From contig MU270018.1 of NCBI GenBank assembly GCA_021432635.1, positions 875,579 through 939,578 on the forward strand: 64,000 nt of DNA, given 5' to 3'. Shown in pieces: positions 34,211 through 46,991 of the stretch (positions are counted from its first letter, which is position 1; each line of letters starts with the position of its first letter). The position numbers were made by a program, and so were the translations under genes. The notes below the pieces were generated by a model. That model made no database searches, was not told where the DNA came from, and saw only the letters and a program-made list of their open reading frames with translations. This DNA comes from Thozetella sp. PMI_491 (lineage: Eukaryota; Ascomycota; Sordariomycetes; Chaetosphaeriales; Chaetosphaeriaceae).

Positions 34211-34812
34211 ATGCGTTCTAAGTTCAAGGACGAGCACCCCTTCGAGAAGCGGAAGGCCGAGGCCGAGCGGATCCGCCAGAAGTACAGCGACCGCATTCCG
34301 GTAAGAACCCACCGTCTCCCTTCCCTCTTCCCCCCCAAGGCTGTCGTCACCGCCATTCCGTCTGTCTCACAGCCTTCGCCGCGCCTGTCGCTGCCTGATC
34401 CCCCGTCCGTCCCCCTGCGCACCCCAAGCTGACCGGTCTGTCTCCAGGTCATCTGCGAGAAAGTCGAGAAGTCGGACATTGCGACGATCGACAAAAAGAA
34501 GTATTTGGTTCCGGCGGATTTGACGGTTGGCCAGTTTGTCTACGTCATCCGCAAGCGGATCAAGCTCTCGCCGGAGAAGGCCATCTTTATTTTCGTGGAC
34601 GAGGTCCTGCCCCCGACCGCGGCCCTCATGAGCAGCATCTATGAGGAGCACAAGGATGAAGATGGGTATGTCGTCACCTCCCTGCTCCCCGCTCTCCCGC
34701 TCTCCGCTCCCCTGGCGAGCTGTTTGAAGCTGGTCGCTGACTGCTGATCTCTAGTTTCCTGTACATCACCTACTCCGGCGAGAACACTTTCGGCGGCTTC
34801 GAGTCTGCTTGA
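34211..34812 (+). CDS. ATG8: Autophagy ubiquitin-like protein Atg8
   Basis: Exons 34211-34300, 34448-34665 and 34755-34812 encode 121 residues, nearly identical to what I recall of Neurospora ATG8. Atg8 is conjugated to phosphatidylethanolamine and drives autophagosome growth and cargo capture. Residues 1-25 ([20 protein letters not shown]) form the N-terminal helical arm. [13 protein letters not shown] and [15 protein letters not shown] form the AIM/LIR docking site, and [10 protein letters not shown] belongs to the ubiquitin core. The precursor ends NTFG-GFESA, so Atg4 would cut after Gly116 and remove five residues. Introns are 147 and 89 nt with donors GTAAGA and GTATGT and acceptors CCAG and CTAG. 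Confidence 0.98.
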
Positions 34813-37163
34813 GCGCCCTGGTCTCCCGGACAGTCCGGCCCTGTTCTTCCTTTCATACATGTACGGGGGCGTTTCGGTCTTATCGGTTGATCACACTTGA
34901 GAAGGGACTGGATGGGCTTTGAGAGAGGGCTTTGAGTTTGGAGTCGCCAGGCACCAGGGAGCGACACGACAGCGGATCGAAGGCACGCAGGGGATGAGGA
35001 TTTGCACGAGGAAGACTCGCTGCTTGGAGTCCTCGGCTCCCTCGACTCTCGCTGTCCAAGTCAGCTTTGGTCGCCAGGGCAGCAGCAGAACGCGTCCGGA
35101 TTTTGCGCCTCCCGCTGGTTGGCTTTTTCTAGACAGTATCATAGCAGCGGTATTGCTAGTTGCGAATCCAGGATGCCTATCCATCCTACACACTCAAGCG
35201 AGCACTCGCTATGGTCATGCGGTCGCGAAGAGTTTGAGAACAATGTACTCATTTCCTCCTACATTGAGCATCCGTAAACCTTTTCCAGACACAAGTACAG
35301 CTGCCTCGTAAACCGGGTGCTGCGGACGTGCTGGCGTCGGGGGGTGAGATGCGTGCTCGAGTCACACCAGCCCATGGTGTCATTCGCCGCGCCGAGCACC
35401 CACTCGGAGCCGGGGCTGGGGCCAAGTCATGGGGTGGCAGGCTGTCTATGCCCTGTAAGACTTTGGAGCTGAGAGCAGGTCCCGCGCTCTTTCTTGCGGC
35501 CCATAGCGCCCCACAGGGCCCCCCCCCCCCCTCCCCCCCCAAATCCCCCTTTGGGAGCCGGCCAGGCAAGCTAGGTCATGCAGGGAAAGCATCCCAAGCC
35601 CAGAGCTCTCCCCCGCTATATTCTCGCCACGGTGGACATGCCCACCTGTCCAGGCAGGCTTATCGCGTCGCCATACTTGCCACGCTCCCAATGTGGCGAC
35701 CGCTATATGGCCGAGTCTGGCCAAATTGCCTGCCCCATGCCGCTATACTGACCATGCTACCGTCGCAATATCGCACTGGTGCGGCGGGCTGCAGGCCGCG
35801 ACAGCTTCCTCATCAAACTAGTCTTTGTGCTATGTTAAATGCGGTAGGTTTCTTAGATAGGGGCGAGCGGGCGCTACGGAGCTCTGGAGCCGACCAACAT
35901 ACCTCCGAACAAGGGCTCTCGGTTTTTCTGGTTACTGTGAAGCGGCCTTGGTTAAACTGGCGCGAGTGCAAAGTTTCCAGATTCCCTATTTTGTTGGTGT
36001 TGCCTCGGCAAGCCGAGGCCACCTGTTGACCCAGGGAGCTTTGGGGGAGGGGGGCTCCAAGTGTAAACGAGGCCCTGGTAGTCAAACGACTCTTAGTTAG
36101 GGCGACACGCTCATCAGGTTGTTCCCCTTGGCGCCTGCTGCTGGTGAATACCAGATTCTCCTTTTGCCGGGGCCAAATGACCTATACCACAAATGAACAT
36201 GGCTGCAAATGAGCAACCGTCGTGAAGCACGATGCCGTGTTGCGTCTCGTGCTCAAGCTATATCACCGGCGGGAACGAAAGGCGGTTAGGCATAGACTCA
36301 ATTACCAGGACCGGCGACCTAGAAACAACAAAACGCCAAGGACACCCGAGCTAATAACACGGTGATATTTTACAGTGGCAGCAGGGGAAAGGAGGGCTAC
36401 GCCGCTTTCCCTGCCCCGTATTACGGTGATGGGTGGAATGTCCTCCTCCTGTCGCTAGTTCACCATCCACCCGCCCTCTGTGCTGCAGTAATAGGTCAAC
36501 TTCGCTTCTCGCCAGCACCGCCGCCCTCGTGCTCTGACTATTTTTTTTCTTCTCGGACTCCGTTTGGAATCCCTTCGTCTCGTCCGTTTCCAACCGACCT
36601 CCGCCCACCCGCGGAAGGGAAGGTAAGGGATGAACGCCAATGATACCAGTGTCCTCTTCCTTGTACGCGTGTCAAATCGTCCGAGGCGGACGAAAAACAA
36701 GCAACTGACGCGATCCTGACGCCGATTCGTAACAAGGAACATAAGGCACTGTCCGCCGGCCTCTGCCAATTGTTGCTGGGTGATACGAGACGCCGGTTCT
36801 CTAGCGTGAAGCAAGGCAAGTCGGGAGCTCGTCGGCCATCGCCTCGCCCAAATTCCAGAAAGTTTTGTCACAAAGGCTCCATACAACGATGGGTATATGC
36901 AGGGGGAGGGGGAAGGCACCCAATCCCTTCCCCAAAAGGAGAAATGCTTCGCCCGGCTCAAAATACAACCTGAACGATTCGAAGCCAAAAAAAAAAGCAA
37001 GACCGAGACAAGATGCTGTGCCCAATAGACCGTGCCCTGATGCCGTAGTGAAGCCCGCTCGAAGACGCCCCAAAGGATGAACACGACGCCGAAGATACCG
37101 TCATGGCCATATCGTTAGGGGGAGCCAAGGATGATTTCAGTAAACCCCGCGCTAGGCATGGGG
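34813..37163. other. 2.35-kb convergent intergenic region
   Basis: Between the 3' ends of ATG8 (+) and the LDB1-like gene (-). No gene supported. It has C-rich runs at 35520-35540 and mixed AT-richer sequence at 35100-36350. Overlapping frames at 36455-37084 (-) include an in-frame run but have no family-like sequence. The last few hundred bases are probably the long 3' UTR of the LDB1-like gene. Confidence 0.5.
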
Positions 37164-39886
37164 TCATGATGGCGCCTGACCCGTCTTGACGCGCTTCTGC
37201 ATCCTTGGCGTCGGGGGCTTCGTCTTTGCCGGAAGGCTGGTTCCGTTCTGCAAGGGTGTCCCCATAGCAGCAGGCGTGGGCGCTCCGCCGGGGGTGTCGT
37301 CTTCTGTCTTGACGGCAGAAGCTCGCCTACGCTTATTGTTCTGCGAAGGGGACGTGTTCGCACTTGGGCCGCTCGAGCTGGTGCCTTGCTGACTCGCCTG
37401 CATGGCCATACCGGGTGCCTGCATGTGACCTGGAGCTGGGCTACCAATGTGCGGAGAGCCCGGGAGCATTTGATTGCCCATCGCTGGGCTGGCACCCATA
37501 GGAAATTGGCCGAATCCTGGAGTCCTCGGGCCGGCCTGGCCCATGACCTGGCCGTTGACCATGGGCCCTCCCGTGTTGAGTTGGGCAACATACTGATCCA
37601 AGGCATGGTAAGGGGACAGACCCGGATGCTGGTTGAAGAACCCAAACAAAGGGTTCATTTGGCCCACGACCTCGATAATCTGATACGTTCTGGAGTCAGC
37701 GAGTAGCCTAACAAGCTATATGCGAGAGAGAAAAGGAGTCGAGAAGGCAAGGGGCGCATACCTCAAGAAACTGATGCACGGGCTGGGTCACACCCACATT
37801 GGAGAGAACCCACGAAGATGGAAGATCCAGGTCCGGAGGTGGGGTCTGAGGCGACTTCATCTGTTTCCCTTTCCCTCTCTTGCTCATCTCCGGAGATGTC
37901 TTGCTGTCCTGCGAGTTGGCCTTGTGCCACTCCTTGATCCAGTTGTGGTTTGGCTTGGCAGCCTCGATGACCTGTCTCCTAGAGATGTACTCCTCATGAC
38001 TCGTGGTGACAAACTCGAAGAGGTCAAACTTCTGTTCAGCATCAAATTGAGCGCGAATGATGCCGCTCGCCACGACCTAGGCACTTCGGTTAGCACTAAG
38101 CGGCTGCTTGAGACGGGGCCTAACTTACGTGCGAGCCACCCTCGAACCAATACACTAGGCTGGCCTTGGTGTTCTCGATGAAATGGCAGTCTCCCGGAAG
38201 GGGTTTGTCCATCGTACCCTTCTCCATGATCAACTGCATCGTCTTCACGCCGCTGTCGAAGTGCGTGTGAAAGTAGCGAGCCAACGCAGGATAGGTAATC
38301 TCATAGTGCTTCTCGCCTTGCTCATCGTTCTCGTTGTGAATCGTGTGTCGGAAGACACCACGAGGCGAAAAGAACCGCTGAACGAATTCGGTCCAGTACG
38401 TCAAGTCATCAACAGTCTTGGGACCCTTGGTTGAGGAGATACCCTGTTAGTTCTATCACGTTCAAAGGCGTGGGCAGCTCGACCTACCGGGTAGCCGCTC
38501 AAGTGCTCTCCGAACTGCATCAGCTTTAGTAGACAGTGCCCTTTCATGCCTTCCCGTTTCTGGGCAGCTATCAGGTTGTTTGCCATAGTAGTTGCCGCTG
38601 CTTGTTGTTGGGCTTGAGCCTGAGCCTGAGCCTGAGCTTGGGCGAGCTGCGCTTGCTGCACCTGGCTCTGCTGAGGTGTCTGAGGAGGCGCCTGGGGTTG
38701 CTGCTGGGGATTCGGCTGCGGAGTCGGCCCTTGTGAAGGGCCTGGCGTCGATGCTGGTCCATTCGGTCCGGACACGACGGGCTGGCCAGGCTGCTGCTGG
38801 GGCGTTTGCTGTTGTGGCTGGCCTGGCTGTGGCTGCTGTTGCTGTCCTTGGGCCTGGGCGGCCTGGGCGGCCTGGGCAGCCTGGGCCTGCTGCTGCTGAG
38901 CCTGCTGAGCCTGTGCCTGTTGCTGCTGTGCCTGTTGCTGCTGTGCCTGTTGCTGCTGAGCCTGTTGCTGCTGAGCCTGCTGCTGTTGGGCCTGCTGCTG
39001 TAGGGCAGCGAGCTGGGCCTGCTGCAGCTGCATTTGTTGGGCATTCATGTGTTGGTTAGGATTGCCCATCTGCTGACCCATTGGGTTATTCATGCCCTGC
39101 TGTTGGAGGTGCAACTGCTGCTGGAGAAGTGCTTGCTACACGCACGGGGTATGTCAGCACGCAACACTCAAGCATGAACCTACGTCACTCAAAACTGCTG
39201 CAAACAATACACTCGAGGCTTCCTTACTTGTTGTGGGTTTAGATTTTGACCCTGCTGTTGTTGAGCAAACTGTGCCTGTTGGAGGTGAGGGGGGAGAACT
39301 ACCGGCGGCATGCGACCCCTTAACGCGGCGACCTGTGCCTGGTTGAGAGGCATGCCTCCCATCTGCATACCGGGCATGCCGCCATAGGCGGCCTGCTGCG
39401 CTATCAGTGCCTGTCTTGCCTGCTGCTGCTGTTGCAGATGCTGTAGCCTCTGCTGCTGCATTTGCTGGTGCAGGGCCGGATTCTGTGCCGCGACTACGAG
39501 GGATTGGTTAGCACGAGTTTGTATCTTGATTCTCCCCTCGCCTGGCTGGCTTCAGGGTCTCGATGCATTGATGACATACACATGGGGTTCATGGCTTGCT
39601 GGTGTAGGAACTGTGCTTGCGCTGGGTTGAGATGCTGCATGGCATGGGCGTTTGGCCCACCTGCCCCCGGTGGCATGCCGCCCATCAGGGCCGCCGGGTT
39701 GATCTGGGCTCCAGGGCCACCAGAGACACCCATGTGGCCGACCATCTGATGCGGCATGCCGGGCTGTGAACCCGGCTGGCTGGGGTTGTGAGCCATAGCC
39801 GGAGCCATGGGATGGCCTGGAGGCACCCCCGGATGCTGCTGCATGGCGCCCGGATGCGAAAAGCCTGGTCCCACACTGGTCATCAT
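37164..39886 (-). CDS. ptaB: LIM-domain-binding (LDB1) family co-regulator, PtaB/Mfg1-like
   Basis: Six exons (39886-39580, 39493-39228, 39135-38488, 38443-38129, 38076-37762, 37715-37164) encode 800 residues. All five introns (86, 92, 44, 52 and 46 nt) join in frame. Exon 6 is best placed at the ATATAG acceptor, which gives HQFLELVRLLADSRTYQIIE without a break. Residues 1-380 are Gln/Met/Pro/Gly-rich, with a polyQ/QA repeat around residues 210-330. The LIM-bind/LDB domain spans about 385-635, from KGHCLLKLMQFGEHLSGYP through TYWTEFVQRFFSPRGVFRH, FHTHFDSGVKTMQLIME and VASGIIRAQFDAEQKFDLFEF. A KRRR nuclear signal lies near residue 745. Such proteins (Aspergillus PtaB, yeast Mfg1, fission yeast Adn1) act with Flo8/SomA-type factors in adhesion, development and filamentation. 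That role is inferred from the family. Confidence 0.9.
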
Positions 39887-42800
39887 TTCAGATGATGCTG
39901 TTTCTGTCGACTACCCACACCGTGGATATCGACCTGGCACGGCGTCGGGCTATCGCATGCGCTGCTCGATCGTGTATCGCTGGTAGCCGCCGAAGGGCGG
40001 TGCGGTGCGCCTCGGGAGAAGCGCGCGTCAAGTCGTATCGCCAAACGCCGACGACGAGATCAATATCGGTCGCGGGACAGGGCAGGGCGATTGCGACCGC
40101 GCTGTTTATACCTGACGGTGGGCGGAGAACAGGCTAAAATTGGCGCGGGCAGGCGAGGCAGCGATGATGCGCGAAACAAGAGCGGGCGACGACTCGGGGG
40201 GGAGCGCGAGAGCAAAGAATCATAAATGCAGGACAGCAAAAAAAAAAAAGAGAAGAACGGGCGAGGGTCCCACCGGGAAGCCGTGGGTAGACCGGATCGA
40301 GAGATGGCGATGGTCGGGCGGCGTGGACGTGTCGAGGTCGGAGGTGGAGTGTGGAGTTTTGACGGGGGTTGGGAGAGCAAAAGTTGCCCGATTGAAAATT
40401 GATTATCGGCAGCGCCCAGATATTTCGGTCGTCGCAAACACTTTCCTGGGTCCCGCGCGGCTGGTCGCAAAAGCGCCGGCTACTTGAAGGGGAAAAAAAA
40501 AGTAGCAGGCAAGAAAATATGATAGAAGACAAAAGCCGATTCGCTCTGAAAATTTTGCTACTTCTTTTTTCCTTCTACACGGAGGACATGTTGTGCAGTT
40601 TGAGAATATGCCGTCTACATGCAGGGGAAAATTCGCCCAAATATGGGGGATGTTCCAGGGGGCGACAGCGAGCGACGGTGTTGCAGAGCGTGGGCGTCCA
40701 AGGGTAGCGGCGGAAAGAGAGAAAGAGAGGAGAGGGGGGGAGCGACTGGACTGGGCGATCAAGCAGGTCAGAGCACGGGGGGGACTGATTGAGAAGCTCT
40801 TTGGGACACTCGTGTGGCAGGGTCCTGGGGGGTCTTAGGAAGAGGCGGGGGCATGACATGCCTTTCTTCGCATATACGGGGTTCTCCTACCAATTTATAT
40901 GGGATACAACGATACCTCCCCTCGGCTCGAGGGGGCAAGGCCCAATTTTATGTGTCCCTAAGCGCGTTTTGTAGAATATGATGCGCGTAAGTGGCCGTGA
41001 GGTGAGCCGCACCCCTCCCTCTATAATTTCATATTATGCATAGAAGCATCGTGAAGGTTACATCGGGCGAGCAGCGTGAGGTCAGCGGCTGGGATAGAGA
41101 CATGTCCGAAGTCACGTGAAACAGTACGCCCCGTTTGCCTAAGCGATAAACGAGCCGTTCTCGCGGCTCCCAAGAGGATTCAAGTGTGGTACAGCATGAT
41201 GCGTTGAGGATTGAGCCTAGAGCCCTTCTACATAGTGCCAACCAACCGACATACTACCAACCAAGCGGCCGAACGACGATCCGGTGGAGCTCCTTCATGG
41301 GCAGGCTCGGATTGTGTCTTGGGCTTCAGGAATTGCTTCATTGTCTGCCCACGGCCGAAAGTCGGGCAAGCTCTAGCTGGTATATGCATAGCCCGATGTT
41401 ATCGACAATAATCCCGTTTTAACAATGTTCTCCACTCTTCCGCCGCCCTATTTTTGGCTCACTCCCGATGAGCTTTCTCGGGGAGCTGCGTGGGTGTAGG
41501 CGCCTTTTGCGACGAGCGAGAGGAGGACCCGAGGCCACGCAAACTTGTACCGAAGCTGGGCATCCTAGGTCTTATACACGTATCGCATTTTTAGAGGCAC
41601 ATCCTATCATAGTCGCTGGATGGAGAGCGACATTGCAAGTCCGCAAGCCCAAATACCGGGACCCTCAAAAAGCCCCTCGTGCCTCCTGGCGGCCCCAACC
41701 ACGGTGTGGCTTCCCGTCTCTCTCGCACTTTCCCCCTGCAAAGTAGTTTTGGTGCCAAGGGTTCCATGGTTTGGCAAGCTTCTGGTCCCTTTCGAGTCAC
41801 GTGAGTGCGGGTCCCTTTGGCTTATCGTTATCGGATCGTCCCTCCGGACTATATTTTTCTCGTGAGAACTCGCCAAAAATTTCTTCTTCTTCCCAGCTCC
41901 CACTCTTCTCGTCAACCTTGGGGGGAGTGCCTGGACACGCCTAGCCAACCTTCGCGTCGCTTGGATGCCTCCTTATCTGAATTCTCTTGTTAGAATCCGC
42001 TGCGTTGGACCGCGTCGTCCCAGGCGACGCTGAGGTAGGTGGTGAAGGCGACGTTCTGGACTGGACTCCCCAACCTAGGTCGAGCCCGTTGCTTAAGGTA
42101 AGCAGTTTTTTCTCTATTTCGTCAGCTGGCCTATCGTTCCGCACCTCAATGATGACAATAATCAATCATGTCTTCTTTTCCCATCTGAATCGACCATGAA
42201 GAAGTTTTGTCTTTTCGGGCCTGTTCCTACGGGGGCAGCCTGTTACTTGCCAGTATCTTTGTCTGAGTGGCACATCAAGTCTCGCTTCTGATCATATTTC
42301 GGCTGCTTTGAGCACTTCAGCTAACCCTCTCTTGGGCAAGGTTCCGTAGAGCGGCTCGACTCCCATGGACTGGCTGTCCCTTGACTAGCTCTCGGGGAAA
42401 ACTAACGAACAGGGCCACCTCCAGCTTCGTAACCTAGGTCAGTATTTTATTTCTTTTTTCTCCATATCATGTTTGCCTGATGAATATTCCCAACATTCGC
42501 AGTTTCCACTGGAGCTCCCAACTCAAGCCAAAAACCGGGAAGCAAATGATAGCCAACCTTCCTTGGATGTCTGATCAAACTCTACTTTTAGCCTATTTGT
42601 TCTTCACTGCACTGGGTCGAATAATTGCTAACCTACATTGATCAGTGATGCCTCTTCGCCCTAGCCTTGCATGGCTTGCCGATAGCTTCCATAGTAAATA
42701 CACGCGGCGCTGCCCGTATCTGAATCTTACCCCGACTTTTTGCCTCGCTTGGTTGATAGCAGTTGGTTGATGTCAAATGGTGAACATTTATCAACGGCTC

Positions 42801-43420
42801 TGTAGTGGGTGCGGTCACGGCTGGTCCTCCGTAAATCTAGCTAGAGTGAATATAGCTTTGTGTTCCATTTGAGGTTGTTGTCGTCATAACTAAACCGAAG
42901 ATGACATTCCCAAGGACACTCGAGGAGAGTAGATAGTTATCTAAGTACAGCATTGACTCTCCTCGGTCATCCGAATCAGATTGGCCTTATGTGCTATATT
43001 GTACACGAGAGATGTATTGAACAACTGTGGGTCACAACCCTTTGATCATCCGAGAAAGCACCAGCCATCTCCAGCTCCCAAAACAAGTCCTGGGCGTCCG
43101 CGTGATCCTCGAGCCCTCCAATCAACTCCTATCTGTAGAGAACACCCAAGGTGTAGACAAGCCGTTTTCAAGTCCGAAACCGGCCCAATATCTTTCGTTC
43201 CTCGGTCCTGGTCATCCTTGCCTCCTTCCCTAACCAACTCCAGGAGCCGAGATCCAAATCACCAATGAAAAGAAAGCAGATGAAGACGCCGTTGCCGAAT
43301 TTATCCACCTAGCTCGTAGGGCAACTATCGTAGTCGTACAAGTTACAGGGAGTTTTGATACAGGCCGTGCTAGCCTTGGGGGTTCGTCAGTTGAGAATGG
43401 TTGGGCCGTGCAGGGGCCGG
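39887..43420. other. 3.5-kb region between the LDB1-like gene and HbrB
   Basis: Both neighbours are on the minus strand, so this holds the promoter and a probably long 5' leader of the LDB1-like gene (39887 to about 41400) and the 3' UTR of HbrB. An A-run (AAAAAAAAAA) is near 40240 and polypurine stretches lie near 40490 and 40720. From 41990 to 42960 the sequence is AT-richer, with splice-like words (AAGGTAAGC at 42095, ACTAAC, CTAG), but no open frame that I can support. Confidence 0.45.
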
Positions 43421-45575
43421 TCAAGACTCGTCTTCGCCTTCTTCGTGCACGGGTTGCGCTGGTGTCGGTGCCGCCCCCCGTCGAACCCGTCCGCCCACAA
43501 GGCCCCTGCGGTTTCGCCCAGTGCGCCCGCGACCGAGCCAGTTCAACTTGAGCAGTTTGTTGAGCTCCTCGATCATCCGGTTCCCCTCGTCGACCGGCGC
43601 GTTTGGCGGACTGCCAGGTACATGGCCCACGCTCGCAAGCACGAGCATACACTGCAGCATGCGGCCTACCATATCTGTCACTTGCTTTGAGTCCTCAACA
43701 TTCTGGTCCCGGTTGGTACCGCTTGAGGCATTCGCGTTGCTAGCGCCGAGAGCATGGAGGCTGCTCGGCGTGAACGGGCGCGAGATCGCGCCTTCGCTGC
43801 CGAAACTAACGTTGCTAATGGCTCGCGAGCGGTTACCTGAGCCGGCCTCACCCAAGAGCGTCGTGCCCGTGCTGTTGTAGCTGGCCACGCTCGGGTCGAG
43901 CGACATGGCGGTTCCAGGACGCGCAGCATTGCCAAGGTTGAAAGATCCTTGCGATTCGGCCGATGGTGATGAGGAGAAAGGAATAGGTTGACCGAACTGG
44001 TTCTGTGAGTTGTGGAAACCCGGCGAAGGCACCGGCAAAGGCGGTGACGCAAGGGCCATGGAGGCGAGAGACTGCGGCAGGAACTCTAGCGAGAGACGCG
44101 AGAACATGGTCTTCAATGTGTCGTACCGCGGCAGGATGACAATATCGCGGAAGGCAAGAAGGATCATGCGGCGCACTTCGAGAACGGCTGAGGCAGGGGA
44201 GACGCTGACGCCATACTGACTCGCAGGCGAAGCGGTCGCGATGCCTCCCCAGAAGTCCCGGGCTTGCTCGGCGCTCATTAGGGAGCCGACACCCGTAAAC
44301 TCAGCATCAAGGGGTAGGAAAACGGCCTGAAGGTATGGAAGGACGTTGGTGTAGGCAAAGATCCATAGCTCAACTAGGGCCGGAATCAAGCGGTCTTCGG
44401 GGGTTTTGCGAAGTGTCTGGTCCAGGCTCGAGAAGCCCGTGACCAGGAGCTCCCGGAAGTCATCCACGATTAGGTTCGGGCTGCGCCGGGCTACACCAAA
44501 CTGCAGGTGCATAGTGACGACCCGGTTTAGATCTTCCACAGGAATCCGAACGTCCTCCCCTTCAAATACGACGAGCAGCTTCGCCTTGAGGAAAGGCCAG
44601 GCGTCATCCACAGTCATGTTGTTGAGGCCAAACTTGCTACTATCGAAGGGCTCGCTGACGTGCAGGGAGCTACCCCAAGCTGAAGTCGAAGTGAGACTGC
44701 TCGGACCGGGCCAGTCACCTGTGTAGGTAGAGGCCGCATCGTCGAATACACGCTCGTCCTTCTTCTTGTCGCGGTAACCGCGACCTCCGTGTCGCAAGTC
44801 GAGGCCAGACTTGAAGCTGCTCGCCGGACCAGGGCTGGGGGGTGGTAGGTTGAAGCTGTAAAGGCTGCTCGGCGCACTCGGATCCGTGGGTTTCGAGTTG
44901 CTCATGGCGGACGACAGCGGCAGATGGAATTCATCCTTCAGCTTCTGTTTTTGCCGCGACAAAAAGTGGTGCTTCTTCTCCTTCTCCTTGACCTCCTTCT
45001 CGTTCTCGACTGGCCGGATCGTCGCGGAGGACGAGTTGGCTAGGCTGTAAAACGACTGTGCTGTCGAATCAAGGCTTGTGGTGCTGAAGTTGCCGCGCTG
45101 TAAGCTCGAGAGCGCCTGGCCTATTTTATTTGGGCTGGGTAAAGGCTTCTCCTTGGGGTCACCCTTGGTGCCGATCTTTCCTGGTCGGGAGAAGAGCTTC
45201 ACCTTGGATTTCTCCGCCTTCACTGGCCTCTCTGCAAATGTTGGCGCGGGAGGTGGCAGCTGCGGTATTTGCGCTTGTGAGGGCATCGCAGGCGATGCCT
45301 GGCCTGACTTGGGGAAGACGACGTTCGCCGCCGTGGTGGCTGCGGCGGTATGGCTTCCCAAGAGGCCATTGTGATATCCTTGATTTCCAAACCCACTGTC
45401 TCTCGGCACGCTGGCCTCCGTAAGGCTCAGGAGTGGAGGGCTCAATGGCCCACCACTTCCACGTTTCGGTCTAGCCTCCACGGGTGTCTCGTATTCTCCC
45501 CCGGGAGCCGGAACCGTCTGCGATCGCTGCCGGGAGTGGTGTTGCTGCTGCTGTTGTTGGGCCTGCTGTTGGGCT

Positions 45576-45625
<50 letters not shown>

Positions 45626-46225
45626 TTGTTGTTGTCTCTGCTGCTGCTGGCTCCGGACCGCCGCCTGAGCCGCAATCTGGCTGGCTGACATCTCGCGATG
45701 CGACGTGGGGCTCAGCTGTGGCGACGCCGCCGCCATGCCGATCTGCGAGAGGTTCGAAGTACTCGTGGATGGCAAAGTTGAGTCGAACATGCCAGCGTTC
45801 TGGGAGTGCTTGCGGGAGTGACCACGACCCGAGTACGTCGACGAGGCCGGCGATGTCGGGGGCAGCGTCAGGGGCGAGGCGTTCCTGGGAAGGTTGTCGC
45901 TGGGCGAGTGGACGCCGGCGACGGACCGGGCGGCGGACACGGCGGTCGAGAGGGTCGGGCGGGAGAAGTTCTGGTTATTCTGCGAGGCAAAGCTGGCGTA
46001 AATCGGAGGGGGCGGATTCGCGGAGGATGCGCCGCCTTGGGGGCCGGAGATGGGTGAGGGCCGGGCCTTGGAGACCGTCAAGGGAGGGGCCGAGGTGGTG
46101 TCGTCGCTCGAGGAGGATTCTAGCCGCCGTGGCCGTGGCCGGGAGAGGTCGACATTGGAGGCATTGCTCTGGGGAAGAGGCGAGAAGCTCCCCGGGGCCC
46201 GGTGCGGGGGTCTTGCTGGTTGCAT
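43421..46225 (-). CDS. hbrB: HbrB-family TORC2 subunit (Bit61/PRR5-like)
   Basis: A single exon encodes 934 residues. HbrB/Bit61/Protor proteins bind TORC2 and support polarised growth; Aspergillus hbrB mutants hyperbranch. Residues 1-500 are disordered and rich in Ser, Pro and Gln, with a polyQ block at about 191-228 (CAG run in the DNA) and many RxxS sites suited to kinase control. The conserved HbrB domain covers about 520-735. It includes FGLNNMTVDDAWPFLKAKLL, FEGEDVRIPVEDLNRVV, ELLVTGFSSLDQTL, LIPALVELWIFAYTNVLPYLQAVFLPL and LLAFRDIVILPRYDTLKTMF. A second conserved piece follows at about 850-895 (VTDMVGRMLQCMLVLASVG through MIEELNKLLKLNWLGRGRTG). The C-terminus ends in an acidic HEEGEDES. 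The start MQPARPPHR is the first Met and has no competing in-frame start nearby. Confidence 0.93.
45541..45650. repeat. CAG/CTG trinucleotide tract in HbrB coding sequence
   Basis: About 110 bases of CTG/TTG triplets on the plus strand encode a Gln run in HbrB (residues about 191-228). The central part is about a dozen pure CTG units, a likely site of length polymorphism. Confidence 0.9.
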
Positions 46226-46991
46226 TGCGATGGAGTGGTTAGGGGTCTGTTACATCTTTGGGCCTTTTTGGATATTTTGAGACGATGGTCGCTGGCCCTT
46301 CAGACGAGCCAAGCCGCGGCCGGGGGTGGAGGTTTCGTTGAGATGGTACCAGCTCCCGAGTCGGAAGGGAGGAGGAGGGGGGCTACAGGCGGGACACGGG
46401 GAGTGGTGTGGTCGGGGGCGAAACCAAAGAGATAGAGTGAAGAACCTTGTTTTTGTGATCGCAGCGGAAGGAAGGTCGATCGTTGCGGCTGCGGGAGGCT
46501 CCCGTTGTTATTCTCGGGGGGCCTGGTTAGGTTGGCCTGCCGCTGGCTGTGCGAGCCCCTGGACGCCACTGTTGATAGGCGATCCCGCAAGGGTCTCGTG
46601 CAAACAGGAGCGGCCTAACCCCGCATTGCTCAATTGTTACAAGGGGGGGCAGGTGCGATACCTGGCTGCTGGCAAGCCTGGGCTCGCCTGCCGCAACCTG
46701 GGACCAAAGGCCATCTCCACTAGTACAGCTGGTTGGTCCGGGCGGCAGCCCTCCTGAGCGCCGGTTCCCAAATTGCGCCTATCAAAGGGGCTGCGCAAGT
46801 CCAAGAACTCCACTCGCCGCCCCCCCTCCTTCAAGACACAAACCCTGGCAGGAGGCCTGGTGCTCATTCAGCCTCGATATCCAGAATAAAATAAAATAAA
46901 ATAAAACCAGGTCCTGGTTCTAGACCCCTGAGGTTGGCGTCTTCTCTGGTTATTTGAAAGAAAAACTATCAGGAGAGCCCTGTCGGTCATC
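46226..46991. promoter_or_regulatory. Divergent promoter region, HbrB (-) and GON7 (+)
   Basis: A 0.77-kb gap with a (AAAAT)n repeat about 90 bases before the GON7 start. Open frames on both strands are GC-driven and not family-like. Confidence 0.5.
46885..46906. repeat. AAAAT pentanucleotide microsatellite
   Basis: About four units of AATAA/AAAAT in tandem, just upstream of GON7. Confidence 0.9.

Noticed and set aside
33453-34432. Two long plus-strand frames running into ATG8 exon 1
   Set aside because: Atg8 proteins start at [11 protein letters not shown]; the upstream part is pyrimidine-rich leader and the other frame is out of phase.
37689-37715. Acceptor CTCCAG at the last exon of the LDB1-like gene
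   Set aside because: Using it shifts the frame; the upstream ATATAG acceptor keeps the frame and yields a helix that continues the family domain.
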